Below are positions 16,610-24,923 of a stretch of 38,579 bases of DNA, one piece after another. The notes below the pieces were generated by a model. The model was not told where the DNA came from and did no database searches. It saw nothing but the letters and a program-made list of their open reading frames with translations. The position numbers were made by a program, and so were the translations under genes. The stretch spans positions 1 through 38,579 of the forward strand of contig JAHWKR010000033.1 of NCBI GenBank assembly GCA_019347805.1, written 5' to 3'. Position 1 is the stretch's first letter. Every line of letters starts with the position of its first letter. The DNA comes from Methanobacteriota archaeon (GTDB lineage Archaea > Thermoplasmatota > E2 > JACPAO01 > JAHWKR01).

Positions 16610-17793
16610 CAACTGCATCCGCCCGACCCCTGACCCTCGACGTCCATCGGCATCTCGAACAGCATCTCGGGTGTCGCGCCCAAAGTCCAACCGATAATGC
16701 CGAAGTGGAACGTGACCCAAGTCGGTGACCCGGTGGTCTCGTACGTCAGTGTCAGTCCCGAACCACCCACTCCCCCATAGGTCGTCGGCTTCGGGTCCCG
16801 TCCGACCGGGTCATCGATCAGGGTCCCCTCGCGGTCGACACGCTCCCCGAACGCTTCGCCGTGCAACCGCCACGTCATGATCCCGGCCGGGCTGATCGAC
16901 CGCATCGGTATGTAACAGCCCCAAGAGGTCGCTGAGTCGAACTCGACGGAGATCCTGGGCATGCCGCCCTGGAACGAGGCCACGACAGGACCGCTGGTCG
17001 TCGTACGGAGATGGATGCCGTGGTCGTCCGACGCCAGCGCGCCCACGAACGCGGTGAACAATGTCGCGCTCCCGTGGCGTATGACATCGAGCGGCGGTGG
17101 GTCCCAGAGTTCGAGCCGGCCCATAAACTCATCCAGGTCGGCCGAGGGTCGCGTCTGTTCGCTCGGGACGAAACGGAGCGCGACATCGACTGGCTCCCCT
17201 GCGCTCCCTCTTGCCGCCGCGACGATGTAGACCCGGTCGGGAGGCGCGACGCCCGGTCCGAGGGTCTCGCGGTGCATGAGGCCCTTCGGGGCGATGGAAA
17301 CGGTTTCGTCACCATCAGACGCCGGGTGGTCATCCGTCGTCGTCAATGCGTAGATCGCGAACGTCTGATGCAAGGGCACGAGCGCTCCTTCGGTCTCGCG
17401 CAGGATGAAATAGCCGAACGACTGCAGTTTCGCCGAGCCGGCCTCGACCACCGGCAGGATCTCGACCGCGAAGCTCTGAACGCCCTCGACATCCTCGACC
17501 GCATCCGGCGGGACCGGGACAGAGAACGCGACGGCCTCGCCATCGGCATCCGTCGCCAGGGGGACGCGATACCACGACCCGAACGTCGAGAGCACCGAAC
17601 CATGGCTGGGGACCGGCCGGTCCACCTGCGTCGGGGCCGGGCCGTCCTCGGTCCCTTCCGCCGCCGGCCCGTGGGCCGACCCTTCCGGCGATCCCGTCAC
17701 GCCCTCCTCGGACGGGTCGGTCGCGGGCCTCTCCTTGCCGAGACACGCTGACAACGAGAACAGGACCACCAGGACGCAAGCTAGCGTTCGCAA
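16609..17793 (-). CDS. Lipoprotein, first gene of the kinase operon
   Basis: A 394-residue protein with a signal peptide and lipobox (LSAC, Cys-17), then a low-complexity linker rich in Gly, Pro, Glu and Thr (about 20-62). The beta-rich exported domain has no recognised family. The C-terminus is GSGGCS, with a cysteine two residues before the end. The TTG start lies just below a TATA box at 17825-17834, implying a near-leaderless mRNA. It overlaps the kinase start by one base (or ten with the alternative ATG). The arrangement suggests an extracytoplasmic ligand-sensing or partner protein for the kinase. Confidence 0.8.
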   Translation of the reverse strand: MRTLACVLVVLFSLSACLGKERPATDPSEEGVTGSPEGSAHGPAAEGTEDGPAPTQVDRPVPSHGSVLSTFGSWYRVPLATDADGEAVAFSVPVPPDAVEDVEGVQSFAVEILPVVEAGSAKLQSFGYFILRETEGALVPLHQTFAIYALTTTDDHPASDGDETVSIAPKGLMHRETLGPGVAPPDRVYIVAAARGSAGEPVDVALRFVPSEQTRPSADLDEFMGRLELWDPPPLDVIRHGSATLFTAFVGALASDDHGIHLRTTTSGPVVASFQGGMPRISVEFDSATSWGCYIPMRSISPAGIMTWRLHGEAFGERVDREGTLIDDPVGRDPKPTTYGGVGGSGLTLTYETTGSPTWVTFHFGIIGWTLGATPEMLFEMPMDVEGQGSGGCS

Positions 17794-17824
17794 GGGACCA
17801 CCGAGCCGTCCGAGTGGCGAGCGA

Positions 17825-17834
17825 GGATATACAC
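17825..17834 (-). promoter_or_regulatory. TATA box of the lipoprotein-kinase-lipoprotein operon
   Basis: Minus strand AAAGGTGTATATCC, with the predicted start near 17803 and the TTG start codon at 17793. Confidence 0.6.
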
Positions 17835-18069
17835 CTTTCTCCCCAAATCGACGCTGGCTCCGAGGCCGCCGTGCCTGGAAGCCCTCCCGCCAGATGGCTT
17901 ACATGTTATCAGCCCCGTTCGAGGCGGTGGCCGTTCGGGACATTCCAGCCATGGCACAAGATATTTCCTGACATCGGCATCAACGGCATGTGTCCGCGGG
18001 TGGACCAGGGCCCCGTGACACCCTGCCCTCGAAGCACGGACAGCACTACCTGACGGGAAGAGGCGGACC

Positions 18070-19353
18070 ATGAACCCACAGCTCATCGGGCTCGGCATCG
18101 ACACCGGCGGCGCCCTTGTCATGATGGCGCTCGCTGTCTGGGTCTGGCGCGTGCGCCCGCAAAACCGCTTGAACCGGGCTTTCGCTGCACTCGTCTCAAT
18201 GCTGGGGGTGGCGATCCTCCTGCTCAACCTGGGCTGGGCCTTCGTGTTGTTCGGCTTCGACGGAGAAACAAGAGACCTCTTCGGCGCCGCGGGCGGCGTC
18301 GGCCTCGTGATCGCAGCGGCCCTCGTGATCCTGCTCGAACGGAGGATCCCGCTGCCGCGGTCCTTCCACCCCGGACGCGCCTTGCGATGGTGGCCGGTCG
18401 GGCTCGCCCTGCTGTATGCGTCCATCACGATCCTGCTCCTCGTGCACTTCTCCGCACAAGAGCCCGCCGACGCCGACCTATCGGCTCGCGCACTCGTCAA
18501 CCCCATCGGCGTGAACTTCTTCACGCTCACCATCCTCTACCTCCTCGGCCGTCTGGCCGTCCGCTACACACAAAGCCAACCGGATGAGGAGGCCCTCCGC
18601 TGGCAGTGTGCCACGATCGCCCTCGCGCTCGGTTCGTTCCCGCTTTTTTCGACGGCCGCGATCGCCATCTCGCCGCCCATCCGGGACGCGGTCTTCGAGC
18701 CGATCAACGCCCTCCTCCTCACCCCCCTCGTGTTGGCGGCATTGACCTGGACGGCCGCCGGGACCGGATCCAACGGCCGGATCGCCACGGTGACGGGACT
18801 CATCCTCCTCATCCTGATCCTAGCGGGCTTCACCGCCTCCGCCCTCTACGACCCTGTCACGGCGCTGAACAGCGGCGCCATCGGCGCCATGCGCGTCGCG
18901 GGGTCCGCGCTCCTCGCATACAGCATCGTCCGCCACCAACTCTTCGAGATCGACCTCAAGGTGAAATGGACGATCAGCCGAGGCACCGTCGCAGGTACCG
19001 TCCTGATGACTTTCCTCGTCGTCAGCCAACTCGTCGAGAACATCGCGAGCGATGCCTTCGGACTCCTCGCGGGCAGTTTCGCCGCCGGCATCCTCCTCTT
19101 CCTCATCCAACCCCTACTCAGGTTCGCCGACCGTGTGGCCGACCGCGCCATGCCCAATGTCCAGGACACCGAGGAATATCGGACGGTGCGCAAACGCGAC
19201 GTCTACCTCGCCGCCTTGGAGGGGGCATTGGTGGACGGCGTGGTGAGCGAGCGGGAGCGCGACATGCTCGCCCGGCTGCAAGACCAGTTGGGGCTCACGG
19301 CGACCGAGGCACGGGAGCTGGAACGTGCTTTGGGCGGGCCGGTCCGGATGTGA
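18070..19353 (+). CDS. 7TM/TerB-like signalling paralog 1
   Basis: A 427-residue membrane protein. About seven TM helices (residues 10-270) are followed by the block RHQLFEIDLKVKWTISRGTV (about 282-302). That block resembles the end of 7TM regions in some bacterial histidine kinases. Two more hydrophobic helices follow, then FADRVADRAMP. Instead of HisKA/HATPase it ends in a helical module of about 55 residues, EEYRTVRKRDVYLAALEG followed by ALVDGVVSERERDML. The module has a DGxxxxRE spacing like TerB or EF-hand-like helical domains. One of five paralogs here (18070, 20184, 25635, 26832, 28129). A membrane receptor with a protein-protein output domain is inferred. The GAGGCGG before the ATG is a plausible ribosome site. 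Confidence 0.85.
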   Translation: MNPQLIGLGIDTGGALVMMALAVWVWRVRPQNRLNRAFAALVSMLGVAILLLNLGWAFVLFGFDGETRDLFGAAGGVGLVIAAALVILLERRIPLPRSFHPGRALRWWPVGLALLYASITILLLVHFSAQEPADADLSARALVNPIGVNFFTLTILYLLGRLAVRYTQSQPDEEALRWQCATIALALGSFPLFSTAAIAISPPIRDAVFEPINALLLTPLVLAALTWTAAGTGSNGRIATVTGLILLILILAGFTASALYDPVTALNSGAIGAMRVAGSALLAYSIVRHQLFEIDLKVKWTISRGTVAGTVLMTFLVVSQLVENIASDAFGLLAGSFAAGILLFLIQPLLRFADRVADRAMPNVQDTEEYRTVRKRDVYLAALEGALVDGVVSERERDMLARLQDQLGLTATEARELERALGGPVRM

Positions 19354-19393
19354 GAGACCGGGAGTGACGGACGCGGTCAAGGGACAGGTCTGG

Positions 19394-19843
19394 TCAAGGT
19401 CGCAGGGCCTCGAGGGCGACCCTGCCGAGTTCCGGTACCGCGTCAAAATCCGGGTCGGACGAGACGATGCTGTAGACACCCGCGTCCATCGCGACCGCGG
19501 CGTGCAGGGCGTCGCGCGGCCGTAACCGAGGGTGGTGTTGCATGAGGTCGAGGGCCGCCACCATGTGTTTCGGCTTCACGTCGAGGATCGTCAGGTGCGG
19601 CAGGCTCACGATGCGGCTCGTCTCGCGCAGGGCGGTCTGGTGGTCACTCAGCTTGCGGAGTCGCACGAAGCGAGGTCGAAGCTGAAGACGGGCGGCATCT
19701 GGATGGGCTCGCAGGTCGCGCTCAGCGCGACCTCAGAAGTTGCCAAGGCGACCTTGAGATCAGCCACGGCATGGAGAAACTGGCTTCGTGTCTCGACCAG
19801 TCTGCCGAACATCGCTGTGTCCGAAGACGCGTTTGACCCGCAC
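19394..19843 (-). pseudogene. Broken PIN-domain (VapC-like) gene
   Basis: The frame 19394-19666 encodes the C-terminal half of a PIN domain: ILDVKPKHMVAALDLMQHHP, RPRDALHAAVAMDAG and YSIVSSDPDFDAVPELGRV carry the expected late acidic residues. The usual first half, with DTxxFL and the conserved Glu, is not in this frame. A different frame upstream (about 19700-19843) reads LVETRSQFLHAVADL then ATSEVALSA, which looks like a decayed N-terminal half. Between them lies a palindrome at 19713-19733 and a frame change with TGA. I conclude the gene is frameshifted and probably inactive. No antitoxin is seen next to it. Confidence 0.6.
19713..19733. repeat. Perfect palindrome inside the broken PIN gene
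   Basis: AGGTCGCGCT and AGCGCGACCT flank a single central C, giving 10-base perfect arms. It sits where the PIN reading frame is lost, so it may be a small inserted element or an expansion that caused the break. Confidence 0.55.
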
Positions 19844-20013
19844 CACCTTGTGGGGACCCGAGGAAAGCATCGAGCATGCATCAGGGGTGGGTCTTGTCTT
19901 CATGGTACTGTACGCTCCACCGACGTCCCGTCGGCGCGACATGGAACGATGTTGAGCGTAACTAATCTAGGATTGTCGATTTTGCGCATACCTCGTCCCT
20001 CGCACTTCCGTTG

Positions 20014-20024
20014 GCTTTTATAGC
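20014..20024 (+). promoter_or_regulatory. Candidate TATA box for paralog 2
   Basis: GGCTTTTATAGCC is AT-rich in an otherwise GC-rich gap between the PIN pseudogene and 20184. ACATTTACG at 20101-20109 is a second candidate nearer the gene. The rest of 19844-20183 shows no gene. Confidence 0.4.
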
Positions 20025-20183
20025 CGATTCTGCCTCGACGTTCATCACCGTCGGGACCGGGGGCGCAACGTGCTGACGCATAGGAGCGTGTCCTGCAGAA
20101 ACATTTACGACCCCGCCTTCAATGGCCATAGGAACGGTGATGCGTGGACGGCCCCCCACAACGTGGATTTCTGGTGATCTCCC

Positions 20184-21617
20184 TTGAGTCTCAACCTGGG
20201 CACCGGATTCGCCGCGGGCGCGGGGTTCATCCTTCTTGCAGCGGCTCCGCTCCTTCTGTGGCTGAACCCGCGGGCCCCCGCCAATCGGGCGTTTTCGTTG
20301 TTGCTGGTGGCGCACGGCGGTTGGTTCACCGTCTTCGGGCTCGCCCTTGTCCTTGACGGTGTCGCATCGTCGCGGCTTCTTCTTTCCATCGCGCCGGTCT
20401 TCGCCATCGCGATGCCGTTCGCGCTGTTCCATTTCGTCACCGTCTATCCGCGCCGGCGCGCGTGGGTCCCCGCCTCGTTGCCCGTATGGGTGCTTGTCTG
20501 GGTCCCGGCGGCGGTCCCGATGGCGCTCGTCGCGCTGCGGCCTTCCTTGTTCTGGGACATCGGATGGATCACCGCCGAGACCGCTGCGCTGTCGTTCCCC
20601 CTGCCCCCGTTCACCACGTTCGGCGCGGCGGCGTTTTGGGGCTTCAAACTGTCGTTCCTCGTCGCCGGGCTCGTCCTGTTCCGTGATTACATCCTGGAGA
20701 AGCCGGGCATTCGGCGGGTCACGATGCTCTTCGTGGCGCTCGGTCTCTTCGCGCCGTCGTCGTGCACCTGCGCGGTGCAGGTCATCCTGCTCAAGGGCTT
20801 GTATTTCGGGTTCATCATGGGCGGCGCCGATCCACTACCCGGTACCAGCGTCGCGGCGTCAATGGTCGAGGAACTCTTGGTCATCGCCATGAACGTGCTG
20901 GTGCTCTGGATTCTCGTGCTCCTCGTCAAGCACGCGTTCTGGTCGGACGACAGGGACGTACGAGCGCGCGTCAAGCCGTTCCTCTTCCTGGTCGTCGCCG
21001 CCATCCTCGGCTCGCTCTACAGCATGACACCGGCCCGGTTCGAGAGCGGCTGGTGGTCCCCATGGGGTTGGGGTCTTGAAGGGTTCTGGCAGGTGGCCGG
21101 CCTCGTGCTCGTCGGCTACGCGATCGCGCGGCACCGTCTGTTCGATATCGACATCAAGATCAAGTCAGCGGTGCAGCGGTCGACCCTCGTCGGCGTTTTC
21201 CTCGCCGTCTTCTTCATGGTGACCGTGACAGCCGAGAATTTCCTCACTGACCGCTATGGTTGGGCGTTCGGTGGCGTCGGGGCAGGACTGCTTCTCTTTG
21301 CCTTGACCCCGCTCGAGAGGCTCGGGAAACGGATCGCGAACATGGCGATGCCATCCACGCGCAGCCTGGACGAGCTCGCCCCGAGTGACAAAGAGACACT
21401 CTTCATGGAACAGCTTCGCCTCGTGTGGATGGACGGCAGCCTCACACCCAAGGACCGGGTCGTCATCGCCAATCTGCGGGCCCGGTTGGAGATCGCGAGC
21501 GGTGTGGCCGAACGACTGGAAATGGCGGTCGTCGAGGAGGCGCGTCTGGCGTCTCCCGGATTCGCCGGCGGCCCCGACTCGCTATCTGATCTGGGCGCAC
21601 CTGAGCGCCAGCCTTGA
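20184..21617 (+). CDS. 7TM/TerB-like signalling paralog 2
   Basis: The longest and most divergent member of the family at 477 residues. TM helices cover most of residues 8-320, including a longer loop after the fifth helix with FAPSSCTCAVQ. The family block AIARHRLFDIDIKIKSAVQR and two further TM helices follow (about 312-380), then LGKRIANMAMP. The C-terminal module reads DKETLFMEQLRLVWMDGSLT and KDRVVIANLRARLEI; the WMDG matches the DG of the other paralogs. A short Gly/Pro-rich tail ends the protein. The TTG start at 20184 gives a good first TM helix. The role is inferred as a kinase-less membrane sensor. Confidence 0.85.
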   Translation: MSLNLGTGFAAGAGFILLAAAPLLLWLNPRAPANRAFSLLLVAHGGWFTVFGLALVLDGVASSRLLLSIAPVFAIAMPFALFHFVTVYPRRRAWVPASLPVWVLVWVPAAVPMALVALRPSLFWDIGWITAETAALSFPLPPFTTFGAAAFWGFKLSFLVAGLVLFRDYILEKPGIRRVTMLFVALGLFAPSSCTCAVQVILLKGLYFGFIMGGADPLPGTSVAASMVEELLVIAMNVLVLWILVLLVKHAFWSDDRDVRARVKPFLFLVVAAILGSLYSMTPARFESGWWSPWGWGLEGFWQVAGLVLVGYAIARHRLFDIDIKIKSAVQRSTLVGVFLAVFFMVTVTAENFLTDRYGWAFGGVGAGLLLFALTPLERLGKRIANMAMPSTRSLDELAPSDKETLFMEQLRLVWMDGSLTPKDRVVIANLRARLEIASGVAERLEMAVVEEARLASPGFAGGPDSLSDLGAPERQP

Positions 21618-21637
21618 GGCGGGACCCGGATTCGTCT

Positions 21638-21677
21638 CCCGGCAAAGGACCAAAACCGTTCCAACCTTTATTAGTAC
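21638..21677 (+). promoter_or_regulatory. Upstream box A, shared with 24624-24663
   Basis: CCCGGCAAAGGACCAAAACC followed by GTTCCAACCTTTATTAGTAC. About 31 of 40 bases match the box at 24624. The AT-rich TTTATTAG (21667-21674) acts as TATA box for the gene starting at 21709, with the conserved part lying in the BRE and upstream region. Confidence 0.6.
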
Positions 21678-21708
21678 GCCACTTCGCCTGCTCGGGTCGG
21701 TGACCGGC

Positions 21709-22575
21709 ATGACGACCCGTAAATCCGTAGCGGCAGGCATATTGGCCGTGACCTTCGTGGGGGCGGCTGTACTCGTCGGGACGAGCGGCGATGCATCGCT
21801 GGATGCTGGCGATTCACCACTGCACCAACACGCTGACGAGGCGGCCTTGGAGGTCCCGTACGAGTACTCCGGTTGCGATCTCATGACCACGGCGATCCGC
21901 GTCGACATGGAGGCGGCCCGCCAGGTCGTCGCACCTGGTTTCGAGCCGCTGGACGGCGGGCACATGTTCAACGCGAACCCGCAGCTCGTCGAAACCGGCA
22001 CGGCGATGCTGGGCATCAGTGCCTTGGAGTGCGCGCACATTGCTGTTGTGGGGGGGCCCGGATCCTTCGCCTTCGCATGGATCGACATCGAAGAGCCTTC
22101 GGTCGGCAACGGCTCGTCGCCCTCGCCCCACGATGGCTATGACCTCATCGACGTGGTCGAGAGTCCCGCCCATGCGGGATTCCTTGAGCAGGCTCGTCTG
22201 CCTGTGGTCGAAGGTGCCGTGTCCGTCAGGCTCGACTCGACCAGCCCGGTGGCCACGGGCGAGATCAGGATCGAGGGGCCCGACGGCACGATCGCGGAGA
22301 TCGCGGCGGTCGGAACCGGCGATCTGTCGGCCGCGATCACCTTCGCGAACTGGCACCAGACGGACGAGGGCGTCGGGCTCATGTATCTGAAGAGCCCATC
22401 GCGGGTGCACGCTTATCTCGCGAAGGCGGTGACGTGCACGGTGGCCGAAGGCAGCCTGCTGGCCTCGCTCATTGGCGGGACCGACTGCACCGCGGCGAAC
22501 GGCCAAGGCGTGATCGCCACCGGCGTGGCGAGCGACGGTTGGCTCAAATTCTGGCCAGGGGTCGCTGCGGAATGA
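21709..22575 (+). CDS. Secreted protein, possible acetoacetate-decarboxylase-like fold
   Basis: A 288-residue protein with a Tat-less signal peptide (MTTRKSVAAGILAVTFVGAAVLV). The first mature part reads VPYEYSGCDLMTTAIRVDMEAARQVV-APGFEPL then GTAMLGISALEC, which recalls the acetoacetate decarboxylase-like beta fold (x-P-x-G-F-E-P-L). I cannot confirm catalytic residues, and export argues against the classic enzyme. Two cysteines near the C-terminus (AVTCTV, GGTDCTA) may form a disulfide. ATG 21709 was chosen because the signal peptide begins there and a TATA box lies about 38 bases upstream. The gene immediately precedes the membrane wHTH regulator at 22682 on the same strand and may be its ligand or target. 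Confidence 0.75.
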   Translation: MTTRKSVAAGILAVTFVGAAVLVGTSGDASLDAGDSPLHQHADEAALEVPYEYSGCDLMTTAIRVDMEAARQVVAPGFEPLDGGHMFNANPQLVETGTAMLGISALECAHIAVVGGPGSFAFAWIDIEEPSVGNGSSPSPHDGYDLIDVVESPAHAGFLEQARLPVVEGAVSVRLDSTSPVATGEIRIEGPDGTIAEIAAVGTGDLSAAITFANWHQTDEGVGLMYLKSPSRVHAYLAKAVTCTVAEGSLLASLIGGTDCTAANGQGVIATGVASDGWLKFWPGVAAE

Positions 22576-22616
22576 TCGCAAGACCGCCCCCGCCTGGGCC
22601 TTGTGGCCCCGGGTCA

Positions 22617-22634
22617 GGGGCGCGTTCCGCGCCC
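22617..22634. terminator. Hairpin after the secreted-protein gene
   Basis: GGGCGCG (22618-22624) and CGCGCCC (22628-22634) pair around TTC, 42 bases after the stop at 22575. There is no T-tract, so a terminator role is tentative. Confidence 0.35.
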
Positions 22635-22681
22635 GTTGGTCTGGTGTGGGGAAATGTTGAAATGCTGAAGGTTCTTTCGAT

Positions 22682-23890
22682 ATGGTTCCGGTGCGGATCT
22701 ACGCGGTGTTGCTGCTTGTTCCATTGATCGCTTTCGCAGCGAGCGCCGGCAGTCGAGAAGAGCCGGAGATCATCGATCCCGCAGGGGATGCTCCGGTCGG
22801 GGCGTTGGACATCCGTAAGGTGTGGGTCGAACACCGGCCGTTCGACGGGCCGCACATTGTCATGCAGTTGGAGGACGTAGTTCCCCTACCGCCGGACCTC
22901 CCGATCGGCGGGATGTTCACCGGCGCGTATTTCGAGGTCGCTTTCGACCTAGTCGACTGGAACGGGACGCGCATCGGTGATGTCGAGGACCCGTTCGTCG
23001 CAGTGGCGTTCGAGGAGGCCATGATCCTGGTCTACGTATGCCTCTGGGAGCCAGGTGACCGGCCGCTCGACCACGGCATGAACTGTTGGTCGAACGGTGC
23101 CGGAAGGGTCGGCGGCCGGCAGATCTCATGGGACGTGGACTTCAAGCGGGTGCTTGGCGACGACTGGACGGTCGGCTCCGGATACCGTTTCGAGAACCTG
23201 AGTGCGCACACGGAGTTCCGCGTCCTCGGAAGACCTACAGATGGCGACCAAGCACCCGACTCCGGCAGCGTTGCATCCATCTCAGAACCTACAACATACA
23301 CCAATGTGCGCACGACCGGAGCAGGCCCGGCAGGGGAAGAGGTCGGACGTGGCTTCATCGCCCTCGGGCTCGTCGTCGTGACGAGTGTCCTCGCGGGCCT
23401 CGGTCGCTTCGTCTGGCGGCTGGGACGGTACCGTCTCATGCAATGGCTGCTGTTGGGATTCCTGTTTTCGCGACTGGAACGGGACGCGGTCCTGAACAAC
23501 GCACGACGGTCGGAGATCTTCGCAGCCATCCAAAATACCCCGGGCATCTCCTTCGGCGACATCCGGCGACGGCTGGGCCTCCCTTCGGGTTCGCTCGTCC
23601 ACCACCTCGGCGTGCTGGAACGGCATGGCTTCGTCCGCTGCGTCCGCGAAGGATTCCGGACCCGTTTTTACGTACGCGGTGAGCCGCTTGACGGCAAACC
23701 ATACCTCACCCGGACCCAGGAGGCGCTCCTCCAGGCGCTCCGCGCGAATCCCGGTATCCTTCAGAAACACCTTGCACAGATCGTGGGACTGTCGCGTCAG
23801 GGCGTGCGATATCATGTCGCGCAGCTCGAGGCGATGGGCCTCGTGCAAGTGCGAGGCAAAGGGACGGCGCGGCTCCATTTTGCCGTTTGA
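22682..23890 (+). CDS. Membrane-anchored transcription regulator with two winged-helix domains
   Basis: A 402-residue one-component regulator. Residues 1-23 are a signal peptide and about 25-215 an exported beta-rich domain (DPAGDAPVGALDI and CLWEPGDRPLDHGMNC with paired cysteines). TM helices lie near 224-241 and 250-263. The cytoplasmic part has two tandem winged helices: residues 275-332 (SFGDIRRRLGLPSGSLVHHL as recognition helix region) and 343-402 (HLAQIVGLSRQGVRYHVAQL). Signal is presumably sensed outside and DNA bound inside. Double-wHTH membrane regulators are common in Thermoplasmata-type archaea from memory. A decayed copy of the last 25 codons lies at 24704. Confidence 0.88.
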   Translation: MVPVRIYAVLLLVPLIAFAASAGSREEPEIIDPAGDAPVGALDIRKVWVEHRPFDGPHIVMQLEDVVPLPPDLPIGGMFTGAYFEVAFDLVDWNGTRIGDVEDPFVAVAFEEAMILVYVCLWEPGDRPLDHGMNCWSNGAGRVGGRQISWDVDFKRVLGDDWTVGSGYRFENLSAHTEFRVLGRPTDGDQAPDSGSVASISEPTTYTNVRTTGAGPAGEEVGRGFIALGLVVVTSVLAGLGRFVWRLGRYRLMQWLLLGFLFSRLERDAVLNNARRSEIFAAIQNTPGISFGDIRRRLGLPSGSLVHHLGVLERHGFVRCVREGFRTRFYVRGEPLDGKPYLTRTQEALLQALRANPGILQKHLAQIVGLSRQGVRYHVAQLEAMGLVQVRGKGTARLHFAV

Positions 23891-24045
23891 GGCGACCTGT
23901 TCCGCCTGGATCATCTCGCTCCGAATCTGTCGTGGTGGATGGCCCCGCGACAAGTCTGTTCGTCTCCGCAAAACGAGTGACCGATCAGCGTCGTGGGTTT
24001 GAGGACGCCTCCAGGAGGGCATCTCTCCGTCGCCGCGATATCGGT

Positions 24046-24543
24046 TCAGCTGAACGACACTCGGCCCTCGTAGACAAAGGCCGTCGCGTCGGTGTCGATG
24101 GCGGAAAGGCTCACCGCCCACGTGCCCATCTGGTCCAGCATGGCCGGGTCGTCCACGTCGAGCACGACCGTGGTGCCAGGTGGGTAGACCTTCGCTCCAC
24201 CAGGAAGCCAGGTGCTTACCGAACCGATGTCGGGGGCTTCGATGGAAGCGCCCAAACCGTGGACCATGACGGCTCCCGGCGCGAGCAATGTGATGGTCGC
24301 GGTGATCGCTTCGTAGCGGGTATTCACCTTGAAGGGGTGGGATTCCTTGCAGCCGTCGGCTCGTATGGGGTCCGCGAGACAGACAAACGTATCTTGCCAC
24401 TCCTCGTCGTCGTGCGGCTCGTCGTCTGCACTCGTCGCGACGATCACGCCATCGACATTGTCATGCTCGGCGCCGACGATCGGGAACGCGCCGACGACCA
24501 GCGCCAGGGCCACCAGGCTGATGGGCAATACGTAGGGTTTCAT
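24046..24543 (-). CDS. Small secreted protein
   Basis: 165 residues: signal peptide (MKPYVLPISLVALALVVGAFPIVGA), an acidic stretch (DDEPHDDEEWQD), a cysteine pair (FVCLADPIRADGC) that could form a disulfide, and a beta-rich body ending YEGRVSFS. No family recognised. The ATG lies about 30 bases below a TATA box at 24574-24583. It sits on the opposite strand between the wHTH regulator gene and the decayed copy of that locus. Confidence 0.75.
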   Translation of the reverse strand: MKPYVLPISLVALALVVGAFPIVGAEHDNVDGVIVATSADDEPHDDEEWQDTFVCLADPIRADGCKESHPFKVNTRYEAITATITLLAPGAVMVHGLGASIEAPDIGSVSTWLPGGAKVYPPGTTVVLDVDDPAMLDQMGTWAVSLSAIDTDATAFVYEGRVSFS

Positions 24544-24573
24544 CTCATGCGACCTCTTGAACCGGTAGCTTGC

Positions 24574-24583
24574 GAGCTATAAT
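24574..24583 (-). promoter_or_regulatory. TATA box of the small secreted protein gene
   Basis: Minus strand CCCATTATAGC; predicted start near 24553, ATG at 24543. Confidence 0.6.
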
Positions 24584-24623
24584 GGGCAAGGCCCCTGCCG
24601 GAATAAGGTTTCCTCGTCGTCTT

Positions 24624-24663
24624 CCCGGCATAGGACCGAAACCCTTCCAGACTGCTTTAGTAC
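24624..24663 (+). promoter_or_regulatory. Upstream box B, copy of box A without an intact gene
   Basis: CCCGGCATAGGACCGAAACC followed by CTTCCAGACTGCTTTAGTAC, aligned to box A at 21638 without gaps at about 31 of 40 positions. Downstream is only a degraded fragment of the wHTH gene, so this is probably a relic promoter. Confidence 0.55.
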
Positions 24664-24689
24664 TACAAAGTGGGGATCGAGGGGCTGTC

Positions 24690-24775
24690 CTATCACGCGA
24701 TCCCATGTCGCGCAGCTTGAGGCGATGAGGGTAGTGCGTGTGAGGCCCAGGGGACGGCGCGAGCCATCTCGACAC
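24690..24775 (+). pseudogene. Relic of the second winged-helix domain
   Basis: 24704-24727 matches 23813-23836 of the regulator gene at 23 of 24 bases, and similarity continues to the GGGACGGCGCG near the gene end. In frame it reads HVAQLEAM and then diverges (RVVRVRPRGRREP against GLVQVRGKGTARL). Upstream domains are missing. With box B this is best read as an internally deleted duplicate of the 21638-23890 locus. The remaining 24776-24923 shows nothing recognisable. Confidence 0.7.
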
Positions 24776-24923
24776 ATCGCCGTCGGGGAGCGAGACGAGG
24801 CCGCCGACCTTGCGAGGCGAATTGGACTCGGTCGGCAAGAGGGCGAGGATATGATGTGCCGGCTCCGCTCCGACAAGCCAAGAGTGGCATCCACCCGCGA
24901 AACGTTTAGGACCCACCCCCTAT

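Noticed and set aside
23282-24400. A 372-codon minus-strand frame across the wHTH gene and the intergenic gap
   Set aside because: It is antisense to the regulator and runs through the small secreted-protein gene in another frame; no domain is visible.
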